NCBI GenBank assembly: GCA_051861205.1 | Contig: JBHYDC010000016.1 | Location: forward strand, 1-64,000 | DNA: 64,000 nt | Direction: 5' to 3' | Source: JBHYDC01 sp051861205 | GTDB lineage: Bacteria; Pseudomonadota; Alphaproteobacteria; Rhizobiales; Pleomorphomonadaceae | Shown: positions 56,619-64,000 of the stretch, piece after piece | Position numbering within the stretch: the first letter of the stretch is position 1 | Layout of the letters: every line of letters starts with the position of its first letter | Position numbers and translations under genes: made by a program | Notes under the pieces: generated by a model | Told to the model about the DNA's origin: nothing | Seen by the model: the letters and a program-made list of their open reading frames with translations, nothing else | Database searches by the model: none

Positions 56619-56734
56619 GCGTACGGATCGCTCGTCCCCCCCCCCGGTCCGTGCACGGAAACTGGAAACGTCTCACTCCTCCCGAGACGTCATCCTGGCC
56701 CCGAGCACCTCCCTCGCTCGGGGCCCTTTTTTTT
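56619..56734 (+). ncRNA. Candidate anti-Shine-Dalgarno small RNA (cuckoo / alpha-r14-like)
   Basis: The 3' half holds two perfect hairpins. The first is ACGTCTC-[ACTCCTCCC]-GAGACGT (56668-56690). The second is GGCCCCGAGC-[ACCTCCCTC]-GCTCGGGGCC (56697-56725) followed by C and T8, a Rho-independent terminator. Both loops present CUCC/CCUCC, complementary to Shine-Dalgarno sequences. This is the design of alphaproteobacterial 'cuckoo' RNAs (CcsR of Rhodobacter) and of the rhizobial alpha-r14 RNAs (established knowledge). The 5' part includes a palindrome CCGTGCACGG at 56649-56658 and a run of ten C (56636-56645). The 5' end is inferred only from the EcfG-like promoter, so coordinates may shift. 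No DUF1127 gene, common beside cuckoo RNAs, is seen upstream. Confidence 0.65.
56697..56734 (+). terminator. Strong Rho-independent terminator of the candidate small RNA
   Basis: A 10-bp perfect GC-rich stem with a 9-base loop (ACCTCCCTC), then CTTTTTTTT. It acts on the plus strand; on the minus strand no T-run follows. It is the best-formed terminator in this window and lies about 440 bases beyond ldtR, more than the usual distance. Confidence 0.85.
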
Positions 56735-56743
56735 CACCCTATT

Positions 56744-57577
56744 TCAGTTGCGCGGCGGTAGCGGCACGAAGGCGCTGGTGCGGGCTGCCCAGGCGTCGTA
56801 GCCGGGCTTGGTACGCTTGAGATGGGCGTCCAGCATCGAAACGCCCGACACCTTCAAAAGCAGCAGCGTCAGCAGTGCGGGGCCCGCCAGTGTCCACAGC
56901 GAGCCGGTTCCCGCCAACGCGATCAAGCCGAGGCCCCACCAGAGCAGCGCTTCGCCGAAGTAGTTGGGGTGGCGGCTATAGGCGAATAATCCGCCTGTCA
57001 TCAGTTGGCCCCGGTTCTTCTTCTCGGCCTTGAAGCGCCAAAGTTGCTGGTCTGCCAGCGTTTCGATCGCAAGGCCCACCGCGAACAGCGCCGCGCCCGC
57101 GATCATCGCCGGGCCGCTTATCGCCGCCGTAGGGCTCAGCACCGCCAGGAAGATCGGCGCTGCCACGAGCAGCATGATCACGCTTTGAACGAGATAGATC
57201 GTGACGAGCGACTTCCACCAAAAGCTTTCCCCGGTGCTCTCGCGCATCGCGGCATAGCGGGAATCCTCGCCGTTCATGTGGCGGTGACGGCTCACCATGT
57301 GGATTGTCAGCCGCACCGCCCACAGCGTCACCAGAGCGGCCAAAAGCAGCGCGGCCGTGCTCGCGGTTCCGCGCAGGGCGATGATCAGCCATGCGATCAA
57401 AACAAAGCCGGCGCCCCAAAAGAAGTCTACGACACCGGCGTCCCTCATTTTGACATGAATCGCCCATACCATTGTAAAGAATACGACCGTCGCCAGGATT
57501 GCCCAGGCAAGTATCGCGGCGGGTTCAAGTGTCAGGGATGTGATTGGTATCAAATCGTTAGCCAATTTCGTGTCCAC
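56744..57577 (-). CDS. DUF1295 / isoprenylcysteine-methyltransferase-fold membrane protein
   Basis: 277 residues if read from a GTG at 57577; the true start is uncertain and an ATG at 57670 gives 308 residues with an odd Arg-rich leader. The protein has about seven membrane segments. The C-terminal GGLFAYSRHPNYFGEALLWW is the hallmark of DUF1295 and ICMT-fold enzymes, which bind a SAM or NADPH cofactor at this place. Relatives include steroid reductases and lipid methyltransferases. The substrate is unknown. Confidence 0.75.
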   Translation of the reverse strand: MDTKLANDLIPITSLTLEPAAILAWAILATVVFFTMVWAIHVKMRDAGVVDFFWGAGFVLIAWLIIALRGTASTAALLLAALVTLWAVRLTIHMVSRHRHMNGEDSRYAAMRESTGESFWWKSLVTIYLVQSVIMLLVAAPIFLAVLSPTAAISGPAMIAGAALFAVGLAIETLADQQLWRFKAEKKNRGQLMTGGLFAYSRHPNYFGEALLWWGLGLIALAGTGSLWTLAGPALLTLLLLKVSGVSMLDAHLKRTKPGYDAWAARTSAFVPLPPRN

Positions 57578-57796
57578 TTCGTTTACCAAGCGAGGGCGGC
57601 CACGGGCGAGGCCGGCTTCTACCAATCGGGCGTGCGAGCCGGGCCTCCGGTTCGTCCGTTTTCGTCCCATTCCGCTTCATCGGCCGCCGAATGAACCTCT
57701 TGCGAGGATGCGGCTGACGAGTTGATTTCGAACGACGGGAGCATGTTCGCCGTGAATCTACGGAATACCGCCGTGACCGGATCAGGACTAGAGCTT

Positions 57797-59026
57797 ATGC
57801 CGAACCGCAGACAGATCCTCAAAGCCGGCCTTGCCACCGGTTTCGGCCTTGGTGCTTTCGGGGGGGCCTTCGGCGCCAATGCTCAAACCCTCGTCAGCCA
57901 GCTCGAATGGACCGAGGGTTTCGACGCTTCAGTGCCGCAGCAGGCGGGCATGGCCTCCACGCGGCCCACGCTCTCGGCGCAGACGGCCACTTACACCGAG
58001 CAGGCGATCACCCAGTATTCCGACATTGCCCTGCGCGGCGGTTGGCCCGTGGTGCCCGATACGCAGCCGCTCAAGATCGGCATGCGCAATCCCGCCGTCG
58101 CCGCGTTGCGTGACCGGCTTACCGCGTCCGGCGACCTTGCCCCCGTCGGCGGCTTCAACGACAGCTTCGACAGCTTCGTGGATGCAGCCGTGCGTCGCTT
58201 TCAGGTTCGCCATGGCCTGCTGCCCGACGGCATCGCCGCCAACGACACCTTTCGCCGCATCAACGTGCCCGCCGAAACCCGGCTGCGTCAGCTTGAGATG
58301 AACCTCGTGCGCGTGCGCGCCATGTCCGGCCCGCTTGGCGACCGCTATTCCATGGTGAACGTGCCCGGTGCCGAGATCGAAACGGTCGACGGCGACACCG
58401 TTCACTCCCGCCATCAGGCCGTCGTCGGCAAGATCGACCGCCAGACGCCGCTTTTGAACAGCAAGATCAATCTCATCAAATTCAATCCCTTCTGGACCGT
58501 GCCGCGCAGCATCATCCTGAAGGATTTGATCCCCAAGATGCAGAAAGATGCCGGCTATCTCGACCGCCAGAAGATCCGCATCTACGACCAGCGCGGTCTC
58601 GAACTCGACTGGCGCAACATCAACTGGAATTCGGAAGAAGCCGCCGATTACCTGTTCCGCCAGGATCCGGGCGACATCAATTCCATGGGCTCGGTCAAGA
58701 TCGAGTTTCCCTCGCCCGAAGGCGTCTACATGCACGACACGCCCTCCAAGGGTCTGTTCGGCGAAAACGCCCGCTTCCATTCCTCCGGCTGCGTTCGCGT
58801 TCAAAACGTGCGCGAATATGTGTTCTGGATTCTCAAGAACACGCCCGACTGGCCGCAGGACCGCATCGCTCAGGCCCTCGTTTCGGGTGAGCGCATCGAC
58901 GCGCCCGTCATCGATCCGGTGCCGCTCTACTTCGAATACGTCACCGCTTGGGCCACGCCGGACGGAACCGTTCAGTTCCGTGACGACATCTACCAGCGCG
59001 ACGGTCTCGACGTGGCGTTCCAGTAA
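57797..59026 (+). CDS. L,D-transpeptidase (YkuD) with peptidoglycan-binding domain
   Basis: 409 residues from ATG 57797 (ATG 57743 is an alternative). A twin-arginine-type signal (PNRRQILKAGLATGFGLGAF) is followed by a peptidoglycan-binding domain (GMRNPAVAALRDRLTASGDL) and a YkuD catalytic domain whose HSSGCVRVQ contains the nucleophile Cys 332 (HSSGC 328-332). It makes 3-3 crosslinks in peptidoglycan or attaches lipoproteins. The LdtR regulon includes such an enzyme, and ldtR is 1.5 kb upstream. The DUF6898 gene starts 13 bases downstream. Confidence 0.92.
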   Translation: MPNRRQILKAGLATGFGLGAFGGAFGANAQTLVSQLEWTEGFDASVPQQAGMASTRPTLSAQTATYTEQAITQYSDIALRGGWPVVPDTQPLKIGMRNPAVAALRDRLTASGDLAPVGGFNDSFDSFVDAAVRRFQVRHGLLPDGIAANDTFRRINVPAETRLRQLEMNLVRVRAMSGPLGDRYSMVNVPGAEIETVDGDTVHSRHQAVVGKIDRQTPLLNSKINLIKFNPFWTVPRSIILKDLIPKMQKDAGYLDRQKIRIYDQRGLELDWRNINWNSEEAADYLFRQDPGDINSMGSVKIEFPSPEGVYMHDTPSKGLFGENARFHSSGCVRVQNVREYVFWILKNTPDWPQDRIAQALVSGERIDAPVIDPVPLYFEYVTAWATPDGTVQFRDDIYQRDGLDVAFQ

Positions 59027-59039
59027 GGAGCGCCGCGCT

Positions 59040-59231
59040 GTGTCCGCCCCTCGCGAGGTTTATTTCGAGTTTGTCGCCATCGGCCCGCAGGTCAAAGTGA
59101 CCGCGATCGACAGCCTCACCGCCGTCGAGGTCAGCATCCTTGGCCCCGCTCGCGCGTCGCAGCGGGACCTTGAGACGTTGGCCTTACGCAAACTGACAAG
59201 GCGGCTCGGATCTTCTATGGGGCAGGGTTAG
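59040..59231 (+). CDS. DUF6898-family small protein
   Basis: 63 residues from a GTG at 59040 with GGAG upstream. The text SAPREVYFEFVAIGPQVKVT then AIDSLTAVEVSILGPARASQ is the DUF6898 pattern I recall just before glyA in Hyphomicrobiales. The function is unknown. It is probably translated from the same message as the L,D-transpeptidase, 13 bases upstream. Confidence 0.7.
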   Translation: MSAPREVYFEFVAIGPQVKVTAIDSLTAVEVSILGPARASQRDLETLALRKLTRRLGSSMGQG

Positions 59232-59290
59232 GAAAGCTGAAGCGACAAATCCCGGCGGTGGTGATAGGTCTCGTCCATCGAGTGGGACGA

Positions 59291-59304
59291 TGCGACATGT
59301 CGCA
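59291..59304. promoter_or_regulatory. Palindrome TGCGACATGTCGCA ahead of glyA
   Basis: A perfect 14-base palindrome 82 bases upstream of the glyA start. Its regulator is unknown to me. It is a good candidate for an operator controlling one-carbon metabolism. Confidence 0.45.
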
Positions 59305-59343
59305 ACGGCAATGGTTTCGCGCTGGTCCCCGTGCTATCGAAGC

Positions 59344-59372
59344 GGCCCGCCGCCCGTCCGGCGGGTCCTTTT
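59344..59372 (+). terminator. Terminator-like hairpin immediately before glyA
   Basis: CCCGCCG-CCCGTC-CGGCGGG with one bulge and an outer GG/CC pair, followed by TTTTCC. It ends only 13 bases before the glyA ATG. It either ends the upstream transcript or works as a leader attenuator. Confidence 0.5.
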
Positions 59373-59385
59373 CCAGAGACGAGAG

Positions 59386-60693
59386 ATGCCGATGTCGACC
59401 ACGACCAGCGCTGACAGCTCCTTCACCTCCGGCTTTTTCGAGCACACGCTCGCCGAGGCCGACCCGGAGATCGCATCGGCCATCGCCAGCGAGCTTGGTC
59501 GCCAGCGGCACGAGATCGAACTGATCGCCTCCGAGAACATCGTCTCGCGCGCCGTTCTGGAAGCGCAGGGTTCGGTGATGACGAACAAATACGCCGAGGG
59601 CTACCCCGGCAAGCGCTACTACGGCGGCTGCCAGTTCGTCGACATCGCGGAAAACCTCGCCATCGAGCGCGTGACCAAGCTGTTCGACTGCCGCTTCGCC
59701 AACGTTCAGCCGAACTCCGGCAGCCAGGCGAACCAGGCCGTCTTCCTCGCCCTTGTCCAGCCCGGCGACACCATTCTCGGCCTCGACCTTGCGTCGGGCG
59801 GCCATCTCACCCATGGCGCCAAGCCGAACCTGTCGGGCAAGTGGTTCAACGCCGTCACCTATGGCGTGCGCGCGCAGGATCACCGCATCGACATGGACCA
59901 GCTCCGCGCGCTCGCGCATGAGCACAAGCCGAAGATCATCATCGCCGGCGGTTCGGCCTATAGCCGCATCTGGGACTTTGAAGGCTTCCGTAAAGTCGCC
60001 GACGAAGTGGGCGCCTATCTCCTTGTCGACATGGCGCATTTCGCCGGTCTCGTCGCGGCCGGCCTGCATCCCTCGCCGTTCCCGCACGCCCACGTCGCCA
60101 CCTCCACCACCCATAAGACGCTGCGCGGCCCGCGCGGCGGCCTCGTGCTGACCAACGACGAGACCATCGCCAAGAAGATCAACTCCGCCGTCTTCCCCGG
60201 CCTTCAGGGCGGACCGCTCATGCACGTCATCGCCGGCAAGGCCGTCGCCTTCGGCGAGGCGCTGCGGCCCGATTTCAAGCTCTATATGAAGAACGTGGTC
60301 GAGAACGCCCGTGCGCTCGCCGAGACGCTCCGTCGCGGCGGCGTCGATATCGTATCGGGCGGCACCGACAACCACCTGATGCTCGTCGACCTGCGCCCCA
60401 AGGGCCTCACCGGCAAAGTCGTTGAAGCAGCCCTGAGCCGCGCCGACATCACCTGCAACAAAAACGGCGTCCCCTTCGACCCCGAAAAACCCACCATCAC
60501 CTCCGGCATCCGCCTAGGCACCCCCGCCGCCACCTCTAGGGGCTTCGGCATCGCCGAATTCCAAGAAGTCGGCCACCTCATCCTCTCCGTCCTCGACGGC
60601 CTGAAGGTCAACGGCGAGGAAGGCAACGACGCGGTCGAAGCGGGCGTGAAGGCCAAGGTGAGAGAGTTGACCGACCGGTTCCCGATTTATTGA
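59386..60693 (+). CDS. glyA: Serine hydroxymethyltransferase
   Basis: 435 residues from ATG 59386 (ATG 59392 is equally possible; the purine-rich GAGACGAGAG precedes both). It interconverts serine and glycine using tetrahydrofolate, the main source of one-carbon units. Landmarks: IELIASENIVSRAVLEAQGS, EGYPGKRYYGGCQF, and HVATSTTHKTLRGPRGG, where the Lys of THKTLRG binds PLP. The next genes nrdR and ribD keep the usual Hyphomicrobiales order, but a cassette has entered between glyA and nrdR. Confidence 0.98.
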   Translation: MPMSTTTSADSSFTSGFFEHTLAEADPEIASAIASELGRQRHEIELIASENIVSRAVLEAQGSVMTNKYAEGYPGKRYYGGCQFVDIAENLAIERVTKLFDCRFANVQPNSGSQANQAVFLALVQPGDTILGLDLASGGHLTHGAKPNLSGKWFNAVTYGVRAQDHRIDMDQLRALAHEHKPKIIIAGGSAYSRIWDFEGFRKVADEVGAYLLVDMAHFAGLVAAGLHPSPFPHAHVATSTTHKTLRGPRGGLVLTNDETIAKKINSAVFPGLQGGPLMHVIAGKAVAFGEALRPDFKLYMKNVVENARALAETLRRGGVDIVSGGTDNHLMLVDLRPKGLTGKVVEAALSRADITCNKNGVPFDPEKPTITSGIRLGTPAATSRGFGIAEFQEVGHLILSVLDGLKVNGEEGNDAVEAGVKAKVRELTDRFPIY

Positions 60694-60720
60694 GGGATGG
60701 GGCAGGGGGGGAGGCAAGCG

Positions 60721-60751
60721 AGCCGCGGGGAGGGATCTCCGCGGCTTTTTT
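60721..60751 (+). terminator. Rho-independent terminator after glyA
   Basis: AGCCGCGGGGA-GGGA-TCTCCGCGGCT with one wobble pair, followed by T6. It lies 27 bases past the glyA stop. Confidence 0.85.
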
Positions 60752-60823
60752 GTTGCCACATATACCTCGCAAGTCCGGTCGAGTTTTCCAGACCGACAGA
60801 TCATAACCTTTCTGCAATCATCC

Positions 60824-60855
60824 AGTTATAATCTTCCCGCAAAAAGATTATAACT
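60824..60855. repeat. Inverted repeat, left flank of the nucleotidyltransferase gene
   Basis: AGTTATAATCTT-CCCGCAAA-AAGATTATAACT, a 12-bp perfect inverted repeat, 6 bases before the ATG at 60862. It shares CCAGTTATAA and TTATAACTCC with the repeat at 61992-62023. It could be an operator, since it covers the promoter region, or an element end. Confidence 0.75.
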
Positions 60856-60861
60856 CCCTCC

Positions 60862-61968
60862 ATGCCCCCCATCGATCTCCCCTTCCGCACGCTCTTCGCC
60901 GAACTCTCGCAGCGATCCCTCGATGACGCCTTCATCGCGGATTTTCCGCCCGAGGGGCGGTTCGTTACGGTTCCGGTGAAGGGCAGGGCCTATTGGTATT
61001 TCGATTTGACGGAGGACGGGAAGGCCACGCGCCGTTATGTCGGGCCGCAGGCGGATCCTCAGATAACGGCGCGGGTCAACGACTTCAAAGCCCTGAAATC
61101 CGATTTCAAGGCCCGGCGTAAGCTCGTGTCCACGCTGGTGCGCGAAGCCGGTCTGCCCGCGCTGGATCGTATGACAGGAGACGTGGTGAAGGCGATCGCC
61201 GAGGCTGGGTTCTTCCGGTTGCGCGGTGTTCTCGTCGGTACGGTCGCGTTTCAGTGCTACTCCGGCCACCTTGGCGTGCGCCTGCCGTCCGCCTCTTTGC
61301 AAACCGGCGACACCGATTTTGCGCAGTTCCACTCAATCTCTGCCGCAGTCGACGACGCCATGCCACCGATCCTCGACGTTCTCCGGTCCGTCGATCCCAC
61401 CTTCCGCGAGATCCCGCATGTGAGCGACGGCCGCGCCAGCGCTCGCTTCACGACCGCTGATCGCTATCTCGTCGAGTTTCTAACCCCGAACCGCTCCAGT
61501 GCCGACCACGACGGCAAGCCCGCCGCCATGCCCGCCCTCGGCGGCGCCTCCGCCGAACCCCTTCGGTTCTTGGATTTCCTCATTCACGAGCCCGTTCGCA
61601 CCGTACTGCTGCACGGCTCCGGCGTCAGCATCACCGTGCCCGCGCCTGAACGATACGCTATCCACAAGCTCATCGTGGCCACTCGTCGCCGGGTGGAGGG
61701 AACCGAGAAGCGCGAGAAGGATCTGCGTCAGGCCGCGCTACTCATTGAGGCGCTTTCGCTCGTGCGCCGTCAATCAGACCTCGCCGAAGCCTATGAAGAA
61801 GCATGGTCGCGAGGCCCCGCATGGCGCGAAGCGATCACACGCGGTCTTGCCAGTCTGGATGACGCGCCCCGCGCCATGGTGCACGGCGTTCTTGCCGAAG
61901 GGCTAAGGACTCTGCGCCTCGACCCTGCCGAATTCGGTATTCAATCGGGCAGCGAAGCACCGAAATAG
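60862..61968 (+). CDS. GSU2403-type nucleotidyltransferase-fold protein
   Basis: 368 residues from ATG 60862. The middle has the minimal nucleotidyltransferase pattern LVGTVAFQCYSG (about 124-134) and TGDTDFAQF (Asp-X-Asp about 150-152), then APERYAIHKLIVATRR (about 268-284). It matches the NTP_transf_8 / GSU2403 family by eye, a group with no fixed function; some nucleotidyltransferase-fold proteins act as toxins or resistance enzymes. No ribosome binding site is obvious. The gene is bracketed by two similar AT-rich palindromes, so it looks like an inserted unit. No partner gene adjoins it. Confidence 0.72.
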   Translation: MPPIDLPFRTLFAELSQRSLDDAFIADFPPEGRFVTVPVKGRAYWYFDLTEDGKATRRYVGPQADPQITARVNDFKALKSDFKARRKLVSTLVREAGLPALDRMTGDVVKAIAEAGFFRLRGVLVGTVAFQCYSGHLGVRLPSASLQTGDTDFAQFHSISAAVDDAMPPILDVLRSVDPTFREIPHVSDGRASARFTTADRYLVEFLTPNRSSADHDGKPAAMPALGGASAEPLRFLDFLIHEPVRTVLLHGSGVSITVPAPERYAIHKLIVATRRRVEGTEKREKDLRQAALLIEALSLVRRQSDLAEAYEEAWSRGPAWREAITRGLASLDDAPRAMVHGVLAEGLRTLRLDPAEFGIQSGSEAPK

Positions 61969-61991
61969 CTTCTCGCAGAAGCGGTGCCCCC

Positions 61992-62023
61992 AGTTATAAC
62001 TTTTTCGTGAAAAAGTTATAACT
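61992..62023. repeat. Inverted repeat, right flank of the nucleotidyltransferase gene
   Basis: AGTTATAACTTTTT-CGTG-AAAAAGTTATAACT, a 14-bp perfect inverted repeat, 23 bases past the stop codon. Its edges CCAGTTATAA and TTATAACTCC repeat those of the left flank in the same orientation. Confidence 0.75.
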
Positions 62024-62031
62024 CCATCCCC

Positions 62032-62565
62032 TCATTCCCCACCAATCTCCCGCGCCATCTCCTTTACCGAGGCCTCCGTCCCATCCGATCCTTCGGTCCA
62101 GATGTCGTCCACCACGGCTCTTCCGTTTTCCGTCACCACGTCGAAGCCCACGGTGGTCACCTTGTCGCGCTCTTCGCCCTCGAAGCAGCGGTAGGCTTTG
62201 AAGGTCACGGCCACGCCCACGCCATCGTCGCTCTGGTCCTGGCCGGTGAAGGTCACGTCTTCCAGCGGGCAGCCGTCTTGGCCGCCGGTGATCACGTCAT
62301 AGCTGAAGGGCGATGTGCCGCCGTCGTAGGCGGGGTTCTTGGCGCCGGCCCGGAAGGCCTCCACGAAGTCCGCGCTATAGAGTGTGCCAAGCTGCTCTTC
62401 GCCGAAGATATCCACCGGCTTCGCATCGTCGCGCGTGGCGGACAACGCGTTTTCCGTGATCGCCATGATTTCGCGCACCGGATCCTGCGCAAAGGCTGCC
62501 GGGGCGGCGCTGGTGGTTGCGATCAGGGCGAGGGCCAAAACGGCGGGGCGGGGGGCCATCAACAT
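62032..62565 (-). CDS. Hypothetical secreted protein
   Basis: 177 residues from ATG 62565, with GGAGAG before it; an in-frame extension to 62685 would hide the signal. The signal peptide PRPAVLALALIATTSAAPAA ends near FAQ. The mature part has two Cys-bearing segments (GGQDGCPLEDVTFTG, FKAYRCFEGEERDKV) that may form a disulfide, and a C-terminal WTEGSDGTEASVKEMAREI. It resembles DUF3828-type periplasmic proteins, with low confidence. The stop is beside the right-hand palindrome of the preceding cassette. Confidence 0.7.
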   Translation of the reverse strand: MLMAPRPAVLALALIATTSAAPAAFAQDPVREIMAITENALSATRDDAKPVDIFGEEQLGTLYSADFVEAFRAGAKNPAYDGGTSPFSYDVITGGQDGCPLEDVTFTGQDQSDDGVGVAVTFKAYRCFEGEERDKVTTVGFDVVTENGRAVVDDIWTEGSDGTEASVKEMAREIGGE

Positions 62566-62856
62566 CTCTCCATCGCTTTGTCCGGCAAGCCGGCGCGGGT
62601 TTGCTTCGCCTTCGGGCGCAACGGCCGTGCAGCACCGCGCGTCGATCCGCAGCCGGCACGGCCCACTGTTCGACCCATACACCAACCCCCGTTGAATCGC
62701 CTTGCGCTCAAGCTTGGGTACAAACGATTGCCCGCCCGGCGTGGCTTTGCCGCCCGCCCGCGCACAACGCTCGCTTTTCGTCAGCCGCCGGTTGCGCTAA
62801 CAGCTATCATCGCCACCCTGCGACAGCCGATTCTCATTTGCCCGGAGGGGCCATTC

Positions 62857-63318
<462 letters not shown>

Positions 63319-63396
63319 CGCTCGCGCTCACAAACTCGGCACTGGAATCCCGCGTGCGCTCATGGCACTGATCCGCCCGAACGCGAGACTTCATCC

Positions 63397-64000
63397 ATGA
63401 CCCTGCCGGCCCAGCGCTCCGGCTTGATGCCCGCAGCCGATCCCGAGACCGACCGTCGCTTCATGGCGGCGGCGCTGGCGCTTGGGCGCCGCAACGCGGG
63501 GCGTGCGTGGCCGAACCCCTCAGTCGGCGCCATCGTGGTCGTGCCGGGTCCGGATGGGCCGCGCGTCGTCGGCCGTGGCGTCACCGCTCTTGGCGGCCGC
63601 CCGCATGCCGAAACCATCGCGCTCGCCGCCGCCGGCCCGGCCGCGCGCGGGGCCACCGTCTATGTCACGCTGGAGCCTTGCGCCCACCACGGCCGCACCG
63701 GCCCTTGCGCGGATGCGCTGATCGCGGCCGGCGTCGCGCGCGTCGTCACCGCGCTCGAAGATCCCGATCCGCGTGTCGCGGGGCAGGGCCATGCCCGCCT
63801 TGCCGCCCATCGCATCGCGCTCACCACGGGCGTTCTCGCCGCCGAGGCCGCGCGCCTCCACGCCGGCCACCTCTCTCGCGTCAAGCGCGGCCGCCCTCAT
63901 GTGATCTTGAAGCTAGCCGTGTCGGCGGATGGCTTCATCGGCCTGGAAGGGCAGGGCCAGACCGCCATTTCCGGCCCGCTTTCGCGCGCCTACGCCCACG
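63397..64000 (+). CDS. ribD: Riboflavin biosynthesis protein RibD (3' end cut by window edge)
   Basis: 201 residues visible from ATG 63397; the reading frame continues past the window. The deaminase domain shows GGRPHAETIAL and TLEPCAHHGRTGPC, the zinc-binding His and Cys of a CDA-type deaminase. The beginning of the reductase domain is KLAVSADGFIG. RibD deaminates and then reduces the GTP-derived pyrimidine in riboflavin synthesis. Confidence 0.96.
   Translation, partial: MTLPAQRSGLMPAADPETDRRFMAAALALGRRNAGRAWPNPSVGAIVVVPGPDGPRVVGRGVTALGGRPHAETIALAAAGPAARGATVYVTLEPCAHHGRTGPCADALIAAGVARVVTALEDPDPRVAGQGHARLAAHRIALTTGVLAAEAARLHAGHLSRVKRGRPHVILKLAVSADGFIGLEGQGQTAISGPLSRAYAH

Overview
This window looks like a chromosomal segment of a GC-rich alphaproteobacterium of the order Hyphomicrobiales (Rhizobiales). 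The evidence is the gene order clpP-clpX-lon-hupB, the block hemB / DUF6163 / ldtR / L,D-transpeptidase / DUF6898 / glyA / nrdR / ribD, a LexA box of the alphaproteobacterial direct-repeat type (GAAC-N7-GAAC), a glycine-tRNA ligase of the two-subunit kind, and rhizobial-style intergenic repeats that begin TTCTCCCCTTGTGGG. I cannot name a genus. Most genes are housekeeping; accessory genes sit between them as short AT-richer patches.

Layout. 1-2.4 kb: an SOS-boxed radical SAM gene divergent from a glycosyltransferase and a ceramidase-fold membrane protein. 2.5-8.4 kb: NADP-malic enzyme, family-4 uracil-DNA glycosylase, ETF:ubiquinone oxidoreductase and a LuxR-type response regulator. 8.4-9.6 kb: an AT-rich island with a phage-repressor-like regulator. 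9.8-19.3 kb: a secreted DUF1194 protein, glyS, polyprenyl diphosphate synthase, a methyltransferase, a frameshifted LysR gene, an S49 peptidase and glyQ; glyQ and glyS are split and oppositely oriented. 19.4-26.2 kb: CDGSH protein, ispE, TPR protein, acrylyl-CoA reductase, cell wall hydrolase, MFS transporter. 26.2-33.3 kb: a VapBC-like pair, meaB, ppdK, a phosphatase, an HD hydrolase and ygfZ. 33.4-43.9 kb: secG, pyrG, a second VapBC-like pair, glutaminase, enolase, a membrane coiled-coil protein, a YheO-type regulator coupled to an aminotransferase, and recJ. 43.9-51.6 kb: a DUF4422-GT8 fusion, then clpP, clpX, lon and hupB. 51.7-52.2 kb: tRNA-Val and tRNA-Asp. 52.3-64 kb: a 50-residue membrane protein, a lipoprotein/LivH-type fusion coupled to hemB, ldtR, a probable small RNA, an isoprenylcysteine-methyltransferase-fold protein, L,D-transpeptidase, glyA, a nucleotidyltransferase-fold gene flanked by matching AT-rich palindromes, a secreted protein, nrdR and the start of ribD.

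How the genes fit together. MaeB, PPDK and enolase all act at the pyruvate/PEP/malate node. ClpXP, Lon and HU form the standard proteolysis and nucleoid block, and lon has a candidate heat-shock promoter. LdtR and the nearby L,D-transpeptidase form a cell-wall remodelling module. The signals most worth a second look are: (i) a roughly 115-nt candidate small RNA at about 56619-56734 whose two hairpin loops both display anti-Shine-Dalgarno CCUCC-type motifs and which has an EcfG-like promoter upstream; (ii) the LexA box at 989-1003; (iii) the palindrome-bounded nucleotidyltransferase cassette at 60822-62028; and (iv) a perfect palindrome ahead of hemB. Function assignments rest on reading motifs by eye; no database search was run.
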